64,000 nt of DNA from Pannonibacter phragmitetus DSM 14782 (GCF_000382365.1 NZ_KB908219.1:156442-220441); one strand, 5' to 3'. Positions 42,090 through 52,193 are shown, numbered from the stretch's first letter. Translations and numbers: made by a program. The notes: generated by a model not told the origin, from the letters alone.

Positions 42090-44273
42090 GAAGTGCGGGA
42101 ACCAATTCTCGTGTGCTTCCTTGAGCTTTGCAACGGATATGGTGAGGATACCCTCGACAGTCAATTCACTGCCGCCCACCACGCCGAGGCGCTCCACGGA
42201 AACGCCTGCGTCCAGCGCGTCTTCCTCGATTGAGTCCGCCTCGTCCGCCTTGACGGTAACCACGTAGCGGGCCTGGTCCTCGCCGAAGAGTGCGGCATGG
42301 GCCGGGCCATCCACCTTCACCCTTGCGCCCAGCTTGCCGGACATGGCCATTTCAGCCAGTGCCACGGCAAGGCCGCCGGAGGAGATGTCATGCACGGCAC
42401 TGACGCGGGTCTCGCGGATCCAGCCGCGCACCAGATCGCCGTTGCGGCGCTCGGCGGCCAGATCCACCGGCGGCGGTGCGCCTTCCTCGCGGCCCAGCAC
42501 CTCGTAGAGATACTGCGAGGCGCCCAGATGCGTGCCGGTGCCGCCGATGAGGAAGATCACGTCGCCGTCCTGCGCAAAGGCGGAAGAGGCGCGCACATTC
42601 ACATCCGGCAGCAGGCCGACACCGGCAATGGCCGGGGTAGGCAGGATCGCCTGGCCGTGGGTCTCGTTGTAGAGCGAGACATTGCCCGAGACGATCGGGA
42701 AGTCCAGCGCGCGGCAAGCCTCGCCGATGCCTTTGATGCAGAAGACGAACTGGCCCATGATCTCCGGCTTCTCGGGGTTGCCGAAATTCAGGTTGTCGGT
42801 CACGGCCAGCGGCTCGGCGCCGGTGGCGGTCAGGTTGCGCCAGACTTCAGCCACCGCCTGTTTGCCGCCCTCGAAGGGATCGGCCTCGCAGTAGCGCGGC
42901 GTCACGTCGGCGGAGAAGGCAAGGCCCTTGCCCGCAGCATTGACGCGGATGACACCGGCATCGCCGCCCGGGCGGGCTGCGGTGTTGCCCTGAATCAGCG
43001 TGTCATACTGCTCATAGACCCAGCGGCGGGACGAGCCATTGGCGCCGCCCACCAGCTGCAGCAGGGCAGCGGCGTAATCGGCAGGGGCGGGAATGCTGGC
43101 TGCAACCAGCAGCGGGCGCTTCACCGGCTCCACCCACGGGCGGTCATATTCGGGGGCTTCGTCGCCCAGTTCCTTGATCGGCAGGTCGGCCACGACCTCG
43201 CCCTGATGCTTGACGATGAAGCGCAGCGTGTCCGTGGTCATGCCGACGATGGCAAAGTCCAGACCCCACTTACGGAAGATGGCGGCGGCTTCCTGCTCCT
43301 TTTCAGGGCGCAGAACCATGAGCATGCGCTCCTGGCTTTCCGACAGCATCATTTCATAGGCGGTCATGCGCTCTTCGCGCACCGGCACCTTGTCGAGGTC
43401 CAGCTCGATGCCGAGGTCGCCCTTGGCGCCCATCTCGACGGCAGAGCAGGTAAGGCCGGCCGCGCCCATGTCCTGAATGGCGATGACGGCACCGGTGGCC
43501 ATCAGCTCAAGGCAGGCTTCCAGCAGGCACTTTTCGGTGAAGGGGTCACCCACCTGCACGGTCGGGCGCTTTTCCTCGATGGTGTCGTCGAACTCGGCCG
43601 AAGCCATGGTCGCACCGCCGACGCCGTCACGGCCCGTCTTGGCGCCCAGATAGACGACCGGCAGGCCGACGCCTTCGGCCTTGGACAGGAAAATGCCGTC
43701 CTTCTTGGCAAGGCCTGCGGCAAAGGCGTTGACGAGGCAGTTGCCGTTGTAGCGCGGGTGGAATTCCACCTCGCCGCCAACTGTCGGCACGCCGAAGGAA
43801 TTGCCATAGCCGCCGACGCCGGCAACGACGCCGGAGACGAGGTGGCGGGTGCGCGGATGGTCCGGGGCGCCGAAGCGCAGGGCGTTCATGGCCGCCACCG
43901 GGCGTGCGCCCATGGTGAAGACGTCACGCAGGATGCCGCCCACGCCCGTCGCCGCACCCTGATAGGGCTCGATGTAGGACGGGTGGTTGTGGCTTTCCAT
44001 CTTGAAGACGATCACATCGTCATCGCCAATGTCCACGACACCGGCATTCTCGCCCGGGCCCTGCACCACGCGCTCGCCCGTGACGGGCAGGGTCTTCAGC
44101 CACTTCTTCGAGGACTTGTAGGAGCAGTGTTCGTTCCACATGGCCGAGAAGATGCCGAGTTCGGTGAAGGTCGGCTCGCGGCCGATCAGATCCAGAATGC
44201 GCTGGTATTCGTCGGGCTTCAGGCCGTGGGCCGCGACGAGATCTGGCGTGATTTTGATGTCGTTGGGGATCAT
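42075..44273 (-). CDS. purL: Phosphoribosylformylglycinamidine synthase, PurL subunit
   Basis: The small-type PurL (732 residues), the ATP-dependent synthase subunit of the fourth step of purine synthesis; it needs PurS and the glutaminase PurQ. Landmarks are [16 protein letters not shown] near residue 45, the ATP-site segment [20 protein letters not shown] near 95, and GGAANDVGxG-like repeats ([14 protein letters not shown] near 630). Length matches the alphaproteobacterial form. In many relatives purL follows purQ directly; here a block of about 4.6 kb separates them. bolA and grxD follow downstream. Confidence 0.97.
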   Translation of the reverse strand: MIPNDIKITPDLVAAHGLKPDEYQRILDLIGREPTFTELGIFSAMWNEHCSYKSSKKWLKTLPVTGERVVQGPGENAGVVDIGDDDVIVFKMESHNHPSYIEPYQGAATGVGGILRDVFTMGARPVAAMNALRFGAPDHPRTRHLVSGVVAGVGGYGNSFGVPTVGGEVEFHPRYNGNCLVNAFAAGLAKKDGIFLSKAEGVGLPVVYLGAKTGRDGVGGATMASAEFDDTIEEKRPTVQVGDPFTEKCLLEACLELMATGAVIAIQDMGAAGLTCSAVEMGAKGDLGIELDLDKVPVREERMTAYEMMLSESQERMLMVLRPEKEQEAAAIFRKWGLDFAIVGMTTDTLRFIVKHQGEVVADLPIKELGDEAPEYDRPWVEPVKRPLLVAASIPAPADYAAALLQLVGGANGSSRRWVYEQYDTLIQGNTAARPGGDAGVIRVNAAGKGLAFSADVTPRYCEADPFEGGKQAVAEVWRNLTATGAEPLAVTDNLNFGNPEKPEIMGQFVFCIKGIGEACRALDFPIVSGNVSLYNETHGQAILPTPAIAGVGLLPDVNVRASSAFAQDGDVIFLIGGTGTHLGASQYLYEVLGREEGAPPPVDLAAERRNGDLVRGWIRETRVSAVHDISSGGLAVALAEMAMSGKLGARVKVDGPAHAALFGEDQARYVVTVKADEADSIEEDALDAGVSVERLGVVGGSELTVEGILTISVAKLKEAHENWFPHFMAAG

Positions 44274-44602
44274 GGGCGTCCGCAGTCGTCTGGCAGGGTC
44301 GTGCCGGGGATGATGTTCGGGGCCGGTTTAACAGATCATCGGCAGGAATGGGAGACTGTTGCGTGGTTTCCTGGGGCTATTTTGGCCGAAGTGTGAAACC
44401 GCATCTGTTTGCCGCCCATGGACAGCCTGATGTGTGCCGTGCGGCCCTCCTCAGGCTCCCTACTGCCTTCGCTGCAAAGGCCGGCGTAAAGTGTGGGCAG
44501 GGACTGCCGCCCTCGGGTTTTTACGCATGCAAGTCACTGTGAAAGTTAAAGATTGCTTCAGTCATTTGCCAATACCTCTCGGAAAGATATCCTCGGGAGG
44601 TC
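44274..44602. other. Intergenic region between divergent purL and chemoreceptor genes
   Basis: About 330 bp. It must hold both promoters. I see no convincing gene, riboswitch or tRNA; GGGAGG at 44595-44600 is the chemoreceptor ribosome site. Confidence 0.5.
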
Positions 44603-44605
44603 ATG

Positions 44606-45970
44606 ATGTTCGGCTTGAAGTCTGCAGCGCCCGCCATTGCGGTGAAGCAGCCAGAATTTGATGTAGCAGCCCTTGTGGGCGCATTGCGTGCCGTTGAAGG
44701 GCACCTGGAGCTTCAGGGAACCGGCAGTTTGCCGGCTGAAGTTGTCTCCGCCCTCGCTTCGTTGAAGATGGCTCTCGACCGGGAGAACGAAACGCAGCTG
44801 CAGCAGACGGTGGATTATTCCTTGCAGGCAAGCCGCGCCATGGCAGCGACGGCACGTATCACCGGCGAAATCCGGGAGACGGACAATCGCGCCCGGGCAA
44901 TTTCCGGCGGCGTTGATGAGCTGACGGCCTCCATCGAGCAGATCGCAGCGACGGCAAGTGAAGCAGCTTCTTCCATGGAGGAGGCCCATTCCGTGCTGGA
45001 TGGCGGGGCAGCCGCCACCCGCAGCGCCGCCGTGTCATCCCGCCGTATCGGCGATTCCTTTGACCGCATGAGCGAGGGCGCCCGCCAGCTTGCGGCTGCC
45101 GCCGAGCAGATCGGCATGTTTGTCTCGACCATTGACGGCCTTGCCCAGCAGACGAACCTTCTGGCACTGAACGCCACCATTGAAGCCGCGCGGGCCGGTG
45201 AAGCCGGCAAGGGCTTTGCCGTGGTGGCCAGCGAAGTGAAGCAGCTTTCCGGCCAGACGCAGAAGGCCACGGACGATATCCGTGCCCGTATCGAGCGGCT
45301 GCAGGTGCATGTCTCCGAGGTTCTGGACACTGTTTCGGTGGTGCAGGACCTTGTGGGCTCCAGCGTGGAACAGGCTGAAGAAGCCGCCGAGAAGATCGGC
45401 TCGGTGCTGGGGCATGTCGGCTCCAACAGTTCCCGCATGAACGCCATCTCCGGCCTGTTGCAGGCGCAGAGCGAAGCAGTGCGGGAGATTGCCGAAGGCA
45501 TTCATGCCGTTGCCAGCCATTCTCAGGCAGCAAGCCGTTATGCTGATGATGTCATCAAGGCGGTTGGCAGTTCCGAAGCCGTGATCAACACCCAGTTTGC
45601 GAGCCTCGAAGGGCGCAATGTGCGCAACTACGTGCTGCACCGGGCCAAATCCGATCATCTGCTTTGGAAGAAGCGGCTTTCGGAAATGCTCGTCGGCCTC
45701 AACAGCCTGAAGAGTGCGGAGCTCTCGGATCATCACCAGTGCCGCCTGGGCAAGTGGTATGACGCGGTGTCCGACAAGGCGCTTCGCTCCAATCCCGCCT
45801 TCACGGCACTTCTGCCGGTGCATGAGGCTGTCCATGCCCACGGCAAGAAGGCTGCGGATCTGCATGCGAAGGGGGATATGAAGGGCGCCGAAGCTGAAAT
45901 CGCCGCCATGGAGCGGGCCTCCGACGAAGTCCTGTCCCGCATCGACGCCCTGTTGCGGGCCACGCGCTGA
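44606..45970 (+). CDS. Soluble chemoreceptor with C-terminal zinc-binding (CZB) domain
   Basis: A 454-residue methyl-accepting protein with no membrane segment, so cytosolic. The signalling hairpin tip ([20 protein letters not shown], then [20 protein letters not shown]) is near residue 195. The C-terminal CZB domain (about residues 345-450) has the ligand pattern [11 protein letters not shown] and [11 protein letters not shown], which in studied relatives binds zinc and senses oxidants such as hypochlorite. GGGAGG fits the ATG at 44606 slightly better than the ATG at 44603. No other chemotaxis gene is nearby; it lies in a block that splits the purine cluster. Confidence 0.92.
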   Translation: MFGLKSAAPAIAVKQPEFDVAALVGALRAVEGHLELQGTGSLPAEVVSALASLKMALDRENETQLQQTVDYSLQASRAMAATARITGEIRETDNRARAISGGVDELTASIEQIAATASEAASSMEEAHSVLDGGAAATRSAAVSSRRIGDSFDRMSEGARQLAAAAEQIGMFVSTIDGLAQQTNLLALNATIEAARAGEAGKGFAVVASEVKQLSGQTQKATDDIRARIERLQVHVSEVLDTVSVVQDLVGSSVEQAEEAAEKIGSVLGHVGSNSSRMNAISGLLQAQSEAVREIAEGIHAVASHSQAASRYADDVIKAVGSSEAVINTQFASLEGRNVRNYVLHRAKSDHLLWKKRLSEMLVGLNSLKSAELSDHHQCRLGKWYDAVSDKALRSNPAFTALLPVHEAVHAHGKKAADLHAKGDMKGAEAEIAAMERASDEVLSRIDALLRATR

Positions 45971-46011
45971 TCTTTCGTGGAGGCTTTCCCGTTCCGGGGA
46001 GGGCCTTCATT

Positions 46012-47526
46012 TTATTCGAAACTGTCGTAACCGGTGCTGGCATTGCGCAGAAGATCGCGGATGATGCCGAGGCCCTTGATCAGTTCTTCCCGCGTGTGGG
46101 TGTTGCTGGTGCCGAGCCGGACACGGTGATAGACGCGGGCGCTGCGGCCGGTCTTGAACTCGTCCTCGTCATCCACGAGCACCCCTTGCGCGGCGGCGGC
46201 GGTCTTGAAGGTTCCGGACATCCAGGGCTCCGGCAGCTTCAGCCAGATGAAGGGCGTCTGCGGGGAGGCGTTGAAGGTCTGTCCGGCAAGAAGGCCCATC
46301 GTGATCTCGTGCCGGGCAGCCAGTTCCTGCAAGATTCGCTGCCGCAAGTCATCCGCAGTGCCGGAAAGCACGAGCCGGGCGGCGAGTTCCGCCATCAGGA
46401 AGCACAGGCCTCCCGTCAGCATGTTGTGAGCCGTGAACAGCCGCTGCGCGTGGCTGGGGGGAGAGGCGATCCAGCCGCCGCGAATGCCTGCCGAGACGGA
46501 TTTGGACAGGGAGCCCACATGGAAGGTCCGCTCCGGGGCAAGCTCTGCAAAGGGCGGGATGCCGTCTGCATGCAGGGAGCCGTAGACCTCATCCTCGATG
46601 ATCCAGAGATTGTGCTCGCGGGCGATGGCGATGATCTCTGCCTGACGTGCCGGGCTCATCTGGCCCAGCGTCGGATTGTGTACGGTCGGCATCAGGAAGA
46701 TGGCACGCGGATGCTGCTGGGCGCAAAGGCGGGCCAGATCCTCCGGGATTGGGCCTTCGTCATCGCGCGCCACGGCAACCGCCTGGCGGCCGGTCAGCGT
46801 GATGCCTCTGACGATGGAACTGTAGGTCAGTTCCTCGAAGACCACCCGGTCGCCTGGCATTGTGGTGGCGTTGATGATGGCCATCAGCCCGCCGCGTGCG
46901 CCCGTGGTGGGAACAATCGTTTCTGATGCGGGCGTCCAGCCACAGCGGGCAAGCCACTGCTGGCCGGCCAGCCGCCAGCTGTCCGGCACCATCCGGGTGT
47001 AGCTGGCAATCTCGTAGGGCATTTCCCGGGCTATCCCGGATATGATCTGCTCGATCGCCTGTGCCTGCCCGACTTCCGGCGCGGAGGTGCTGTCCAGCCG
47101 CAAGGCACCGGCTGGGGCAACGGCGTGACGGGTGCCGCCGAAGCTGGCGTCGGGATTGGCCATCGCCAGATGGGTCCAGGCGGGGGTGCTAACGGGTATC
47201 GCAACCGGCTTTTCTTCAAGGGTATGAGACAGGGCAGGGGAGGCGGACCCGTTCACCGGGCTGGCGGGTGCCGGTGCTGCGCCGCCTGCGAGCACATAGG
47301 TGCCGCGGCCCACCTCGCCACTGACCAGCCCGCGCTCGCGCACGATGCCATAGGCGCGGCCCACCGTTCCAACGGTGACGCCCAGATCATAGGCGAGGTC
47401 CCGCTGCGGCGGCAGCTTTGCCCCTGCAGGCAAGGTGCCGGAGACGATGTCATCGGCGATGCGCTGGGCAAGGCGGACATAGAGCGGGCCTTTGCCCGAG
47501 GGGAGGTCAGGGAGCCAATTTGTCAT
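46012..47526 (-). CDS. MocR-type GntR/aminotransferase regulator
   Basis: A 504-residue regulator with an N-terminal GntR winged helix (KGPLYVRLAQRIADDIVSGT, LPPQRDLAYDLGVTVGTVGR) fused to a class I aminotransferase-like domain that binds PLP; the Lys in GSLSKSVSAGIRGGWIAS is the predicted PLP lysine. MocR proteins sense amines or PLP-linked compounds. It is divergent from the DUF1127 gene, and a direct repeat AATTGTA lies between them. The agmatinase-like gene nearby could be a target, but this is inference. Confidence 0.92.
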   Translation of the reverse strand: MTNWLPDLPSGKGPLYVRLAQRIADDIVSGTLPAGAKLPPQRDLAYDLGVTVGTVGRAYGIVRERGLVSGEVGRGTYVLAGGAAPAPASPVNGSASPALSHTLEEKPVAIPVSTPAWTHLAMANPDASFGGTRHAVAPAGALRLDSTSAPEVGQAQAIEQIISGIAREMPYEIASYTRMVPDSWRLAGQQWLARCGWTPASETIVPTTGARGGLMAIINATTMPGDRVVFEELTYSSIVRGITLTGRQAVAVARDDEGPIPEDLARLCAQQHPRAIFLMPTVHNPTLGQMSPARQAEIIAIAREHNLWIIEDEVYGSLHADGIPPFAELAPERTFHVGSLSKSVSAGIRGGWIASPPSHAQRLFTAHNMLTGGLCFLMAELAARLVLSGTADDLRQRILQELAARHEITMGLLAGQTFNASPQTPFIWLKLPEPWMSGTFKTAAAAQGVLVDDEDEFKTGRSARVYHRVRLGTSNTHTREELIKGLGIIRDLLRNASTGYDSFE

Positions 47527-47596
47527 GGTGACAATTCTATAGCTTGCGCTGGAAAGTGAGTCAATTCATACAGCGGTTACGGGGTCAATGAAACGA

Positions 47597-47612
47597 AATT
47601 GTATCAATTGTA
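47597..47612. promoter_or_regulatory. Direct repeat, predicted MocR operator
   Basis: AATTGTA at 47597-47603 and again at 47606-47612, nine bases start to start, between the divergent MocR and DUF1127 genes. MocR regulators commonly bind direct repeats. Confidence 0.5.
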
Positions 47613-47628
47613 CCGCTTGGAGAGTGAC

Positions 47629-47877
47629 ATGTCCCACGTTCATCAGTGCGAAGAGCCAGAAATTGTCTTGAGTGAAGTGCGTCCGGCGCGCCGCTTTTCC
47701 GGGCTGCTCAAGGCTGTGATCTCGACGCTGGCCATGTGGCTGACTGTTGGCCGGACACGGGCGCAATTGTCTGAACTGACGGATGATGAACTGGCCGATA
47801 TCGGCATCACCCGGGAGCAGGCGGCGCAGGAGGCTGCGCGGCCTTTCTGGGTCTACCGGGAGCGTCCGCGCGACTGA
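47629..47877 (+). CDS. DUF1127 small basic protein
   Basis: An 82-residue protein whose C-terminal part (RTRAQLSELTDDELADIGIT) is the DUF1127 motif common in small alphaproteobacterial proteins, some tied to RNA or phosphate metabolism. The N-terminal part has a short hydrophobic stretch (GLLKAVISTLAMWLTVG). GGAGAG lies at good spacing before the ATG at 47629. It is divergent from the MocR gene and is a candidate target. Confidence 0.85.
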   Translation: MSHVHQCEEPEIVLSEVRPARRFSGLLKAVISTLAMWLTVGRTRAQLSELTDDELADIGITREQAAQEAARPFWVYRERPRD

Positions 47878-47902
47878 TGCCTCTCTCGTGTGGTGGTGGT
47901 GA

Positions 47903-48871
47903 TCAACTCTCTTGCGCTTTGGCTGCGGCCAGAATGCAAAGCAGTTCGAACATAAGCGAGGCACCGAGCCATGCGGTGCCGCCCGAAGGATCAAACGGGG
48001 GTGACACCTCCACAAGATCGGCGCCCACCACATTGACGCCCGCCAGCCGCCGGATCAGCCGCTGCGCCTGAAACGAGGTTATGCCCCCGATTTCCGGTGT
48101 GCCGGTGCCGGGGGCAAAGGCGGGGTCGATCACGTCGATATCGAAGCTGATGTAGGCCGGTGTTCTCCCCACCCGCTCACGGGCCTCAGCCATCACGTGA
48201 TCGACCCCGCGCTCCATCAGCTCTTCGATCATGATGATGCGCACGCCCTGCGCCTCGCCCCACTCGATATCCTCCCCGTCATACATCGTGCCGCGAATGC
48301 CGATCTGCACGACACGTTCTGGGTCCAGCAACTCCTCCTCGATGGCGCGGCGGAAGGGCGTGCCGTGGGTGTAGCGGAAGCCGCCGAAATAGCTGTCGAA
48401 GAGGTCGGTATGGGCATCGAAATGGATCATGCCCAGCGGCCCGCTGCGGGCCAGTGCCCTGAGGACCGGCAGCGAGACCAGATGATCGCCGCCCGCCGTC
48501 AGCGGCGTGATGCCGAGATCGACGATCTGGTCATAGAAACCGGTAATCCGCGCCAATGCATCCTGCACATCGGCCGGATTGACCGGTGCATCGCCCAGGT
48601 CGGCACAATTGGCCAGACCGAAGGGATTGACCCTCGTGTGCGGATGCACCTGCCGGATCATGGTGGAGAGATCGCGCAGCTGCCGCGGCCCGTGGCGGGC
48701 GCCAGCACGGTTGGTGGTGCCGCCGTCCCAGGGTACGCCGATGAGGCCGATGTCGACGCGCTCGGCCTCCGGCGAGGCTATGTTCACATGCGGCAGGCGC
48801 ATGAAGGTGGGAATGCCGGCAAAACGCGGCAGCTCGAACCCGGATACCGGCTGAAAGAAAGTGTCGTCCAT
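47903..48871 (-). CDS. Agmatinase / guanidinobutyrase-type ureohydrolase
   Basis: A 322-residue arginase-superfamily enzyme that would release urea from a guanidino compound. The two-manganese site residues are present: GGDHLVSLP near residue 140, MIHFDAHTDLFDS near 160 and SFDIDVIDPAFAPGTGTPE near 235. The N-terminus (FFQPVSGFELPRFAGIPTFM) is like agmatinase and guanidinobutyrase; substrate cannot be settled from sequence. The ATG at 48871 has AAGGGG upstream. It is 62 bp downstream of the DUF2164 gene on the same strand and convergent with the DUF1127 gene. Confidence 0.9.
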   Translation of the reverse strand: MDDTFFQPVSGFELPRFAGIPTFMRLPHVNIASPEAERVDIGLIGVPWDGGTTNRAGARHGPRQLRDLSTMIRQVHPHTRVNPFGLANCADLGDAPVNPADVQDALARITGFYDQIVDLGITPLTAGGDHLVSLPVLRALARSGPLGMIHFDAHTDLFDSYFGGFRYTHGTPFRRAIEEELLDPERVVQIGIRGTMYDGEDIEWGEAQGVRIIMIEELMERGVDHVMAEARERVGRTPAYISFDIDVIDPAFAPGTGTPEIGGITSFQAQRLIRRLAGVNVVGADLVEVSPPFDPSGGTAWLGASLMFELLCILAAAKAQES

Positions 48872-48933
48872 GCTGTGCCCCTTGCCCGTTTTTCCCAGCA
48901 TGCCCGGTGGGGGCAGGGGAGGACAAGAGGGTT

Positions 48934-49182
48934 TCAGCGCCAGTCCTGACGCTCAAGGCCGGACAGATCGTCCGAGAGATCTTCGAAGCGCTTTGCAGCC
49001 TGTGCGGCGGCATCACGGACACCAAGGGTGTAGAAGGCGCTGCCGGCTTCCTGTGCCAGAAAATCCAGGAGCCGCAGCGCGTCCATGTTTCCCAGATCCA
49101 CGTCCAGCTCATCCCGGCAGAAATCCGAAAGACGGCTGGCAATCCGGGTCTGCAGGTCACGGGGGAGTTCCAGCTTCTTCAT
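48934..49182 (-). CDS. DUF2164 family protein
   Basis: An 82-residue helical protein with the DUF2164 pattern: a charged N-terminal helix, then DELDVDLGNMDALRLLDFLAQE, then YTLGVRDA. The function is unknown. It lies 26 bp after purQ on the same strand, and the agmatinase gene follows, so all three may share a transcript. Confidence 0.8.
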   Translation of the reverse strand: MKKLELPRDLQTRIASRLSDFCRDELDVDLGNMDALRLLDFLAQEAGSAFYTLGVRDAAAQAAKRFEDLSDDLSGLERQDWR

Positions 49183-49208
49183 GGATCTTTCCCCTTGTCC
49201 TGGCTGCC

Positions 49209-49880
49209 TCAGGCCACCAGCTGGCCGAGCAGGCTTTCGAAGATCTTGCGGCCATCGGTGCCGCCCTGCAGGTCTTCGATCAGGTTTTCCGGGTGCGGCA
49301 TCATGCCGAGCACGTTGCCGGCCTTGTTCATCACACCGGCGATGTCGTTGAGCGAGCCGTTCGGGTTGCAGCCGTTGGCGTAACGGAACACCACCTGGCC
49401 GTTGTCCTCGATGGCCTTCAGCGTTTCGGCATCGGCGAAGTAATTTCCGTCGTGATGGGCGATCGGGCAGCGCCAGACCTCACCCTGCCGGAAGGCATTG
49501 GAGAAGGCCGTCTTGGCGTTGACCGTTTCCAGCTCGATTTCCTTGCAGATGAACTTCAGCCCGGCATTGCGCATCAGCGCGCCCGGCAGCAGGCCTGCCT
49601 CGGTGAGGATCTGGAAGCCGTTGCACACGCCCAGCACATGCACGCCCTTGGCGGCACGGGCGATCACTTCCTGCAGCACCGGCGAGCGGGCGGCAATGGC
49701 ACCGGCGCGCAGATAATCACCATAGGAGAAACCGCCGGGGATGACGATCAGGTCCACATCCGGAATGTCCGTGTCCGTGTGCCAGACCGTGGCAGGCTTC
49801 TGGCCGGTGATCTGCTCCAGTGCGTAGAGCATGTCACGGTCGCGGTTGAGGCCGGGGCAGAGGATGACGGCGGACTTCAT
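49209..49880 (-). CDS. purQ: Phosphoribosylformylglycinamidine synthase, PurQ subunit
   Basis: The glutaminase subunit feeding ammonia to PurL. The 223-residue protein has the class I amidotransferase triad: Cys in [11 protein letters not shown] near residue 87, and His and Glu in MMPHPEN near residue 196. [17 protein letters not shown] is the PurQ-specific segment. It follows the small membrane gene and purS on the same strand, matching the usual order, but purL is displaced to 44273. Confidence 0.96.
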   Translation of the reverse strand: MKSAVILCPGLNRDRDMLYALEQITGQKPATVWHTDTDIPDVDLIVIPGGFSYGDYLRAGAIAARSPVLQEVIARAAKGVHVLGVCNGFQILTEAGLLPGALMRNAGLKFICKEIELETVNAKTAFSNAFRQGEVWRCPIAHHDGNYFADAETLKAIEDNGQVVFRYANGCNPNGSLNDIAGVMNKAGNVLGMMPHPENLIEDLQGGTDGRKIFESLLGQLVA

Positions 49881-49958
49881 GGCAGGCTTCCCGTGTGTCG
49901 TCCTGGCGGACTGCGGCGGATCGGATGGGCCGTGCGGCCCGGCAGTTCAGCTTGAAAT

Positions 49959-50072
49959 TCAGCTCTTGAGCAGGAAGAGCACAGCCAGAAGACTGAGCCC
50001 CGCCGGCAGCAGGATGAAAATGGCGGCCTTGATCAGGAGAAAGCGGATTGCCCTTTTTGCATCCGGATCCAT
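49959..50072 (-). CDS. FGAM synthase-associated small membrane protein
   Basis: A 37-residue protein with one membrane segment (IKAAIFILLPAGLSLLAVLF) after a charged start (MDPDAKRAIRF). GAGG lies eight bases before the ATG. Short one-helix proteins between purS and purQ are a recognised alphaproteobacterial family; their role is unknown, perhaps anchoring the enzyme complex to the membrane, which is inference. Confidence 0.75.
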   Translation of the reverse strand: MDPDAKRAIRFLLIKAAIFILLPAGLSLLAVLFLLKS

Positions 50073-50092
50073 GGCCGCAGCCTCATTCTGCC

Positions 50093-50332
50093 TCAGAGGA
50101 TTTCGATGGCGTAGTTCTCGATGACGGTGTTGGCGAGCAGCTTCTCGCACATGGCGGTCAGCTCTTCGCGGGCCTTGGCCGCATCGCGGTCGCTCAGCTC
50201 CACGTCGAAGACCTTGCCCTGGCGCACGCCATTGATGCCGTCAAAACCGAGAGCGCCGAGCGCCCCTTCGATGGCCTTGCCCTGGGGGTCCAGAACGCCG
50301 TTCTTCAGGGTGACGGTGACACGTGCCTTCAT
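50093..50332 (-). CDS. purS: Phosphoribosylformylglycinamidine synthase, PurS subunit
   Basis: A 79-residue bridging subunit that joins PurQ to PurL. Typical features are MKARVTVTLKNGVLDPQGKA at the start, IEGALGALGFDGINGVRQGK, and the C-terminal ANTVIENYAIEI. The ATG at 50332 gives the family N-terminus and has GGAAAGACGAGAG upstream. It begins the block purS-small gene-purQ. Confidence 0.94.
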   Translation of the reverse strand: MKARVTVTLKNGVLDPQGKAIEGALGALGFDGINGVRQGKVFDVELSDRDAAKAREELTAMCEKLLANTVIENYAIEIL

Positions 50333-50499
50333 CGCTCTCGTCTTTCCGTTAATCGCCATGGCCAATTTGGCCCTTTTCTGCCGCGCTGCTTACACCAACC
50401 AGCCCCGTGACGGAAGGGGCTTCGCCCCATAGGCACAAACTTAAGGGCATATTGCTGTGCTGCACTTGGGCAGGGCCGTTTCCTCCCTGTTCCGGTGGA

Positions 50500-51432
50500 T
50501 CAGGTGCCGGCGCGCGACGGCTTTTGCCGGGTTGGTCGGGGATCGCCGAATTCTCTTACGGCTGCCTCGATGAAGGCGCGCAAGGCTGCAGCCGGACGGC
50601 GGGATGCCGGATAAAGAAGATGTACCGGCTTGGCCGGGCCATCATAATCCGGCAGCACCCGGACAAGCCGTCCGGACGTCAGTTCCGCCGTCAGGACACT
50701 TTCCGGGCCGAGTGTAATCCCCATTCCTGCTACAGCAGCATTCAGCAGCGCCGCCCAGTCGTTGCTTCGCAGCCGTCCCTGCACATTGATTGTCTGAGTT
50801 CTGCCATCCTTTGCAAATGTCCACTCGCAGCCGAAGGTGCGTGACCAGCTGGCAAAGCCCAGACATTGATGGCTTTCGAGGTCTGAGGGATGAACGGGCG
50901 TGCCGTGTTCGGCAAGATAGGCCGGTGAAGCGCAGGTGATCAGGCGGTAGGGCGCCAGCGGATGAGCAATCAGATTCGTGTCCGCCAGCTCTCCAATGCG
51001 GATGATCACATCAAGTCCTTCGTCCAGCGGGTCGGTGTAGCGGTCCTCGAGTACCAGGTCGGCCTCCACGCCCTGATGCTCCGACAGCCAGTTCTTGAGG
51101 AACGGAGCCAGTGCGAAAGCTCCGAATGTCTTGCCCGCGCCGATCCGCAGGATGCCGCGCGGGGTCTTGCGCATTTCATTGGCAAGACCGTCCGCCGCCT
51201 CTGCTTCCGCCAGCACAAGTTTGCAGCGGTCGTAATAGGCCCGGCCGATATCTGTCAGGCTTTGCCGCCGTGTCGTCCGGTTGAGCAAGGCCGTGCCGAG
51301 CCGGTCTTCGAGGAAGAGCACATGCTTGGCGACCATTTGCGGTGACAGGTTCAGCGCAGCCGCTGCCTTGGCAAAGGAGCCAAGATCCGCAGCCTTCACG
51401 AAAACAGCCATGCTGGTGAGCCTGTCCATCAA
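50500..51432 (-). CDS. LysR-family transcriptional regulator
   Basis: A 310-residue LysR regulator: helix-turn-helix MDRLTSMAVFVKAADLGSFA with NLSPQMVAKHVLFLEDRLGT, then the inducer domain (LDVIIRIGELADTNLIAHPL). It is divergent from the NAD(P)-binding reductase gene at 51534, its likely target, and lies in a block between purS and purC. Confidence 0.92.
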   Translation of the reverse strand: MMDRLTSMAVFVKAADLGSFAKAAAALNLSPQMVAKHVLFLEDRLGTALLNRTTRRQSLTDIGRAYYDRCKLVLAEAEAADGLANEMRKTPRGILRIGAGKTFGAFALAPFLKNWLSEHQGVEADLVLEDRYTDPLDEGLDVIIRIGELADTNLIAHPLAPYRLITCASPAYLAEHGTPVHPSDLESHQCLGFASWSRTFGCEWTFAKDGRTQTINVQGRLRSNDWAALLNAAVAGMGITLGPESVLTAELTSGRLVRVLPDYDGPAKPVHLLYPASRRPAAALRAFIEAAVREFGDPRPTRQKPSRAGT

Positions 51433-51533
51433 TTGCCTACCTGATGTTGTTAGTGTTGCGCCAAATGTGAAATTTATTCCTGATTGGTTGTTAATTTAGA
51501 TCATGGCTGCAACACCTGAAAAGGGAGTGAGTC

Positions 51534-52193
51534 ATGAGAATAGGAATTATCGGTGCAGGCTTTGTTGGTCAGGCCATTGCGAAGCTTGCCGGCGCCAATG
51601 GCCATGAGGTGATGATCAGCAACTCGCGCGGACCAGACACGCTGTTCAGCGTGCGCAGTGCCCTCGGCTGCGCTGCCGGAACGGCGGCAGAAGCCGCTGC
51701 ATTCGGTGACATCGTCGTCTTTGCTGTGCCGCTGAAGGCGTACAGATCTATCCCGGCCGGGCTGCTCGCGGGCAAGATCGTGATCGACACGAACAACTAC
51801 TATCCGGAACGGGATGGCACGATTGAAGAGCTGGACCGGCAGCAAACGACAACAAGCGAATTGCTGGCGGCGCATTTGCCGCAATCGCGTGTGGTCAAGG
51901 CGTTCAACGCCATCGTGATGGCTGATGTTGCAAAGGATGGGCGCCCGTCCGGTGCAACAGACCGCCGCGCGCTCCCGATTGCTGGGGATGATGCGGACGC
52001 GAAGGCTACCGTTGCCCGTCTGACCGGGCAATTCGGTTTCGATGTGGTGGATGCCGGGCCGCTGAGTGAAGGCTGGCGTTTCGAGCGTGCCCGGCCGGCT
52101 TACTGCATGCGGCTGAACAGGGCAGAGCTGGAACGCATGCTCGCGGCAACCACGCGGGATGCGTTTGTGGAGGAGGGGGCCTGGCGCAAGTGA
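51534..52193 (+). CDS. NAD(P)-binding oxidoreductase, F420-reductase-like
   Basis: A 219-residue Rossmann protein beginning MRIGIIGAGFVGQAIAKLAG, with SNSRG after the second strand, the pattern of NADPH-dependent F420 reductase-like proteins. VIDTNNYYPERDGTIEEL and VVKAFNAIVMAD are also typical. A cofactor F420 role is not implied; most such homologues in proteobacteria use unknown electron acceptors. It is divergent from a LysR gene. Confidence 0.85.
   Translation: MRIGIIGAGFVGQAIAKLAGANGHEVMISNSRGPDTLFSVRSALGCAAGTAAEAAAFGDIVVFAVPLKAYRSIPAGLLAGKIVIDTNNYYPERDGTIEELDRQQTTTSELLAAHLPQSRVVKAFNAIVMADVAKDGRPSGATDRRALPIAGDDADAKATVARLTGQFGFDVVDAGPLSEGWRFERARPAYCMRLNRAELERMLAATTRDAFVEEGAWRK

Noticed and set aside
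42297..44396. 699-codon open frame on the plus strand
   Set aside because: It is antisense to purL, which is unmistakable; the composition is that of a shadow frame.
44348..44542. 64-codon frame upstream of the chemoreceptor
   Set aside because: No ribosome site and no recognisable protein; it lies in a divergent promoter region.
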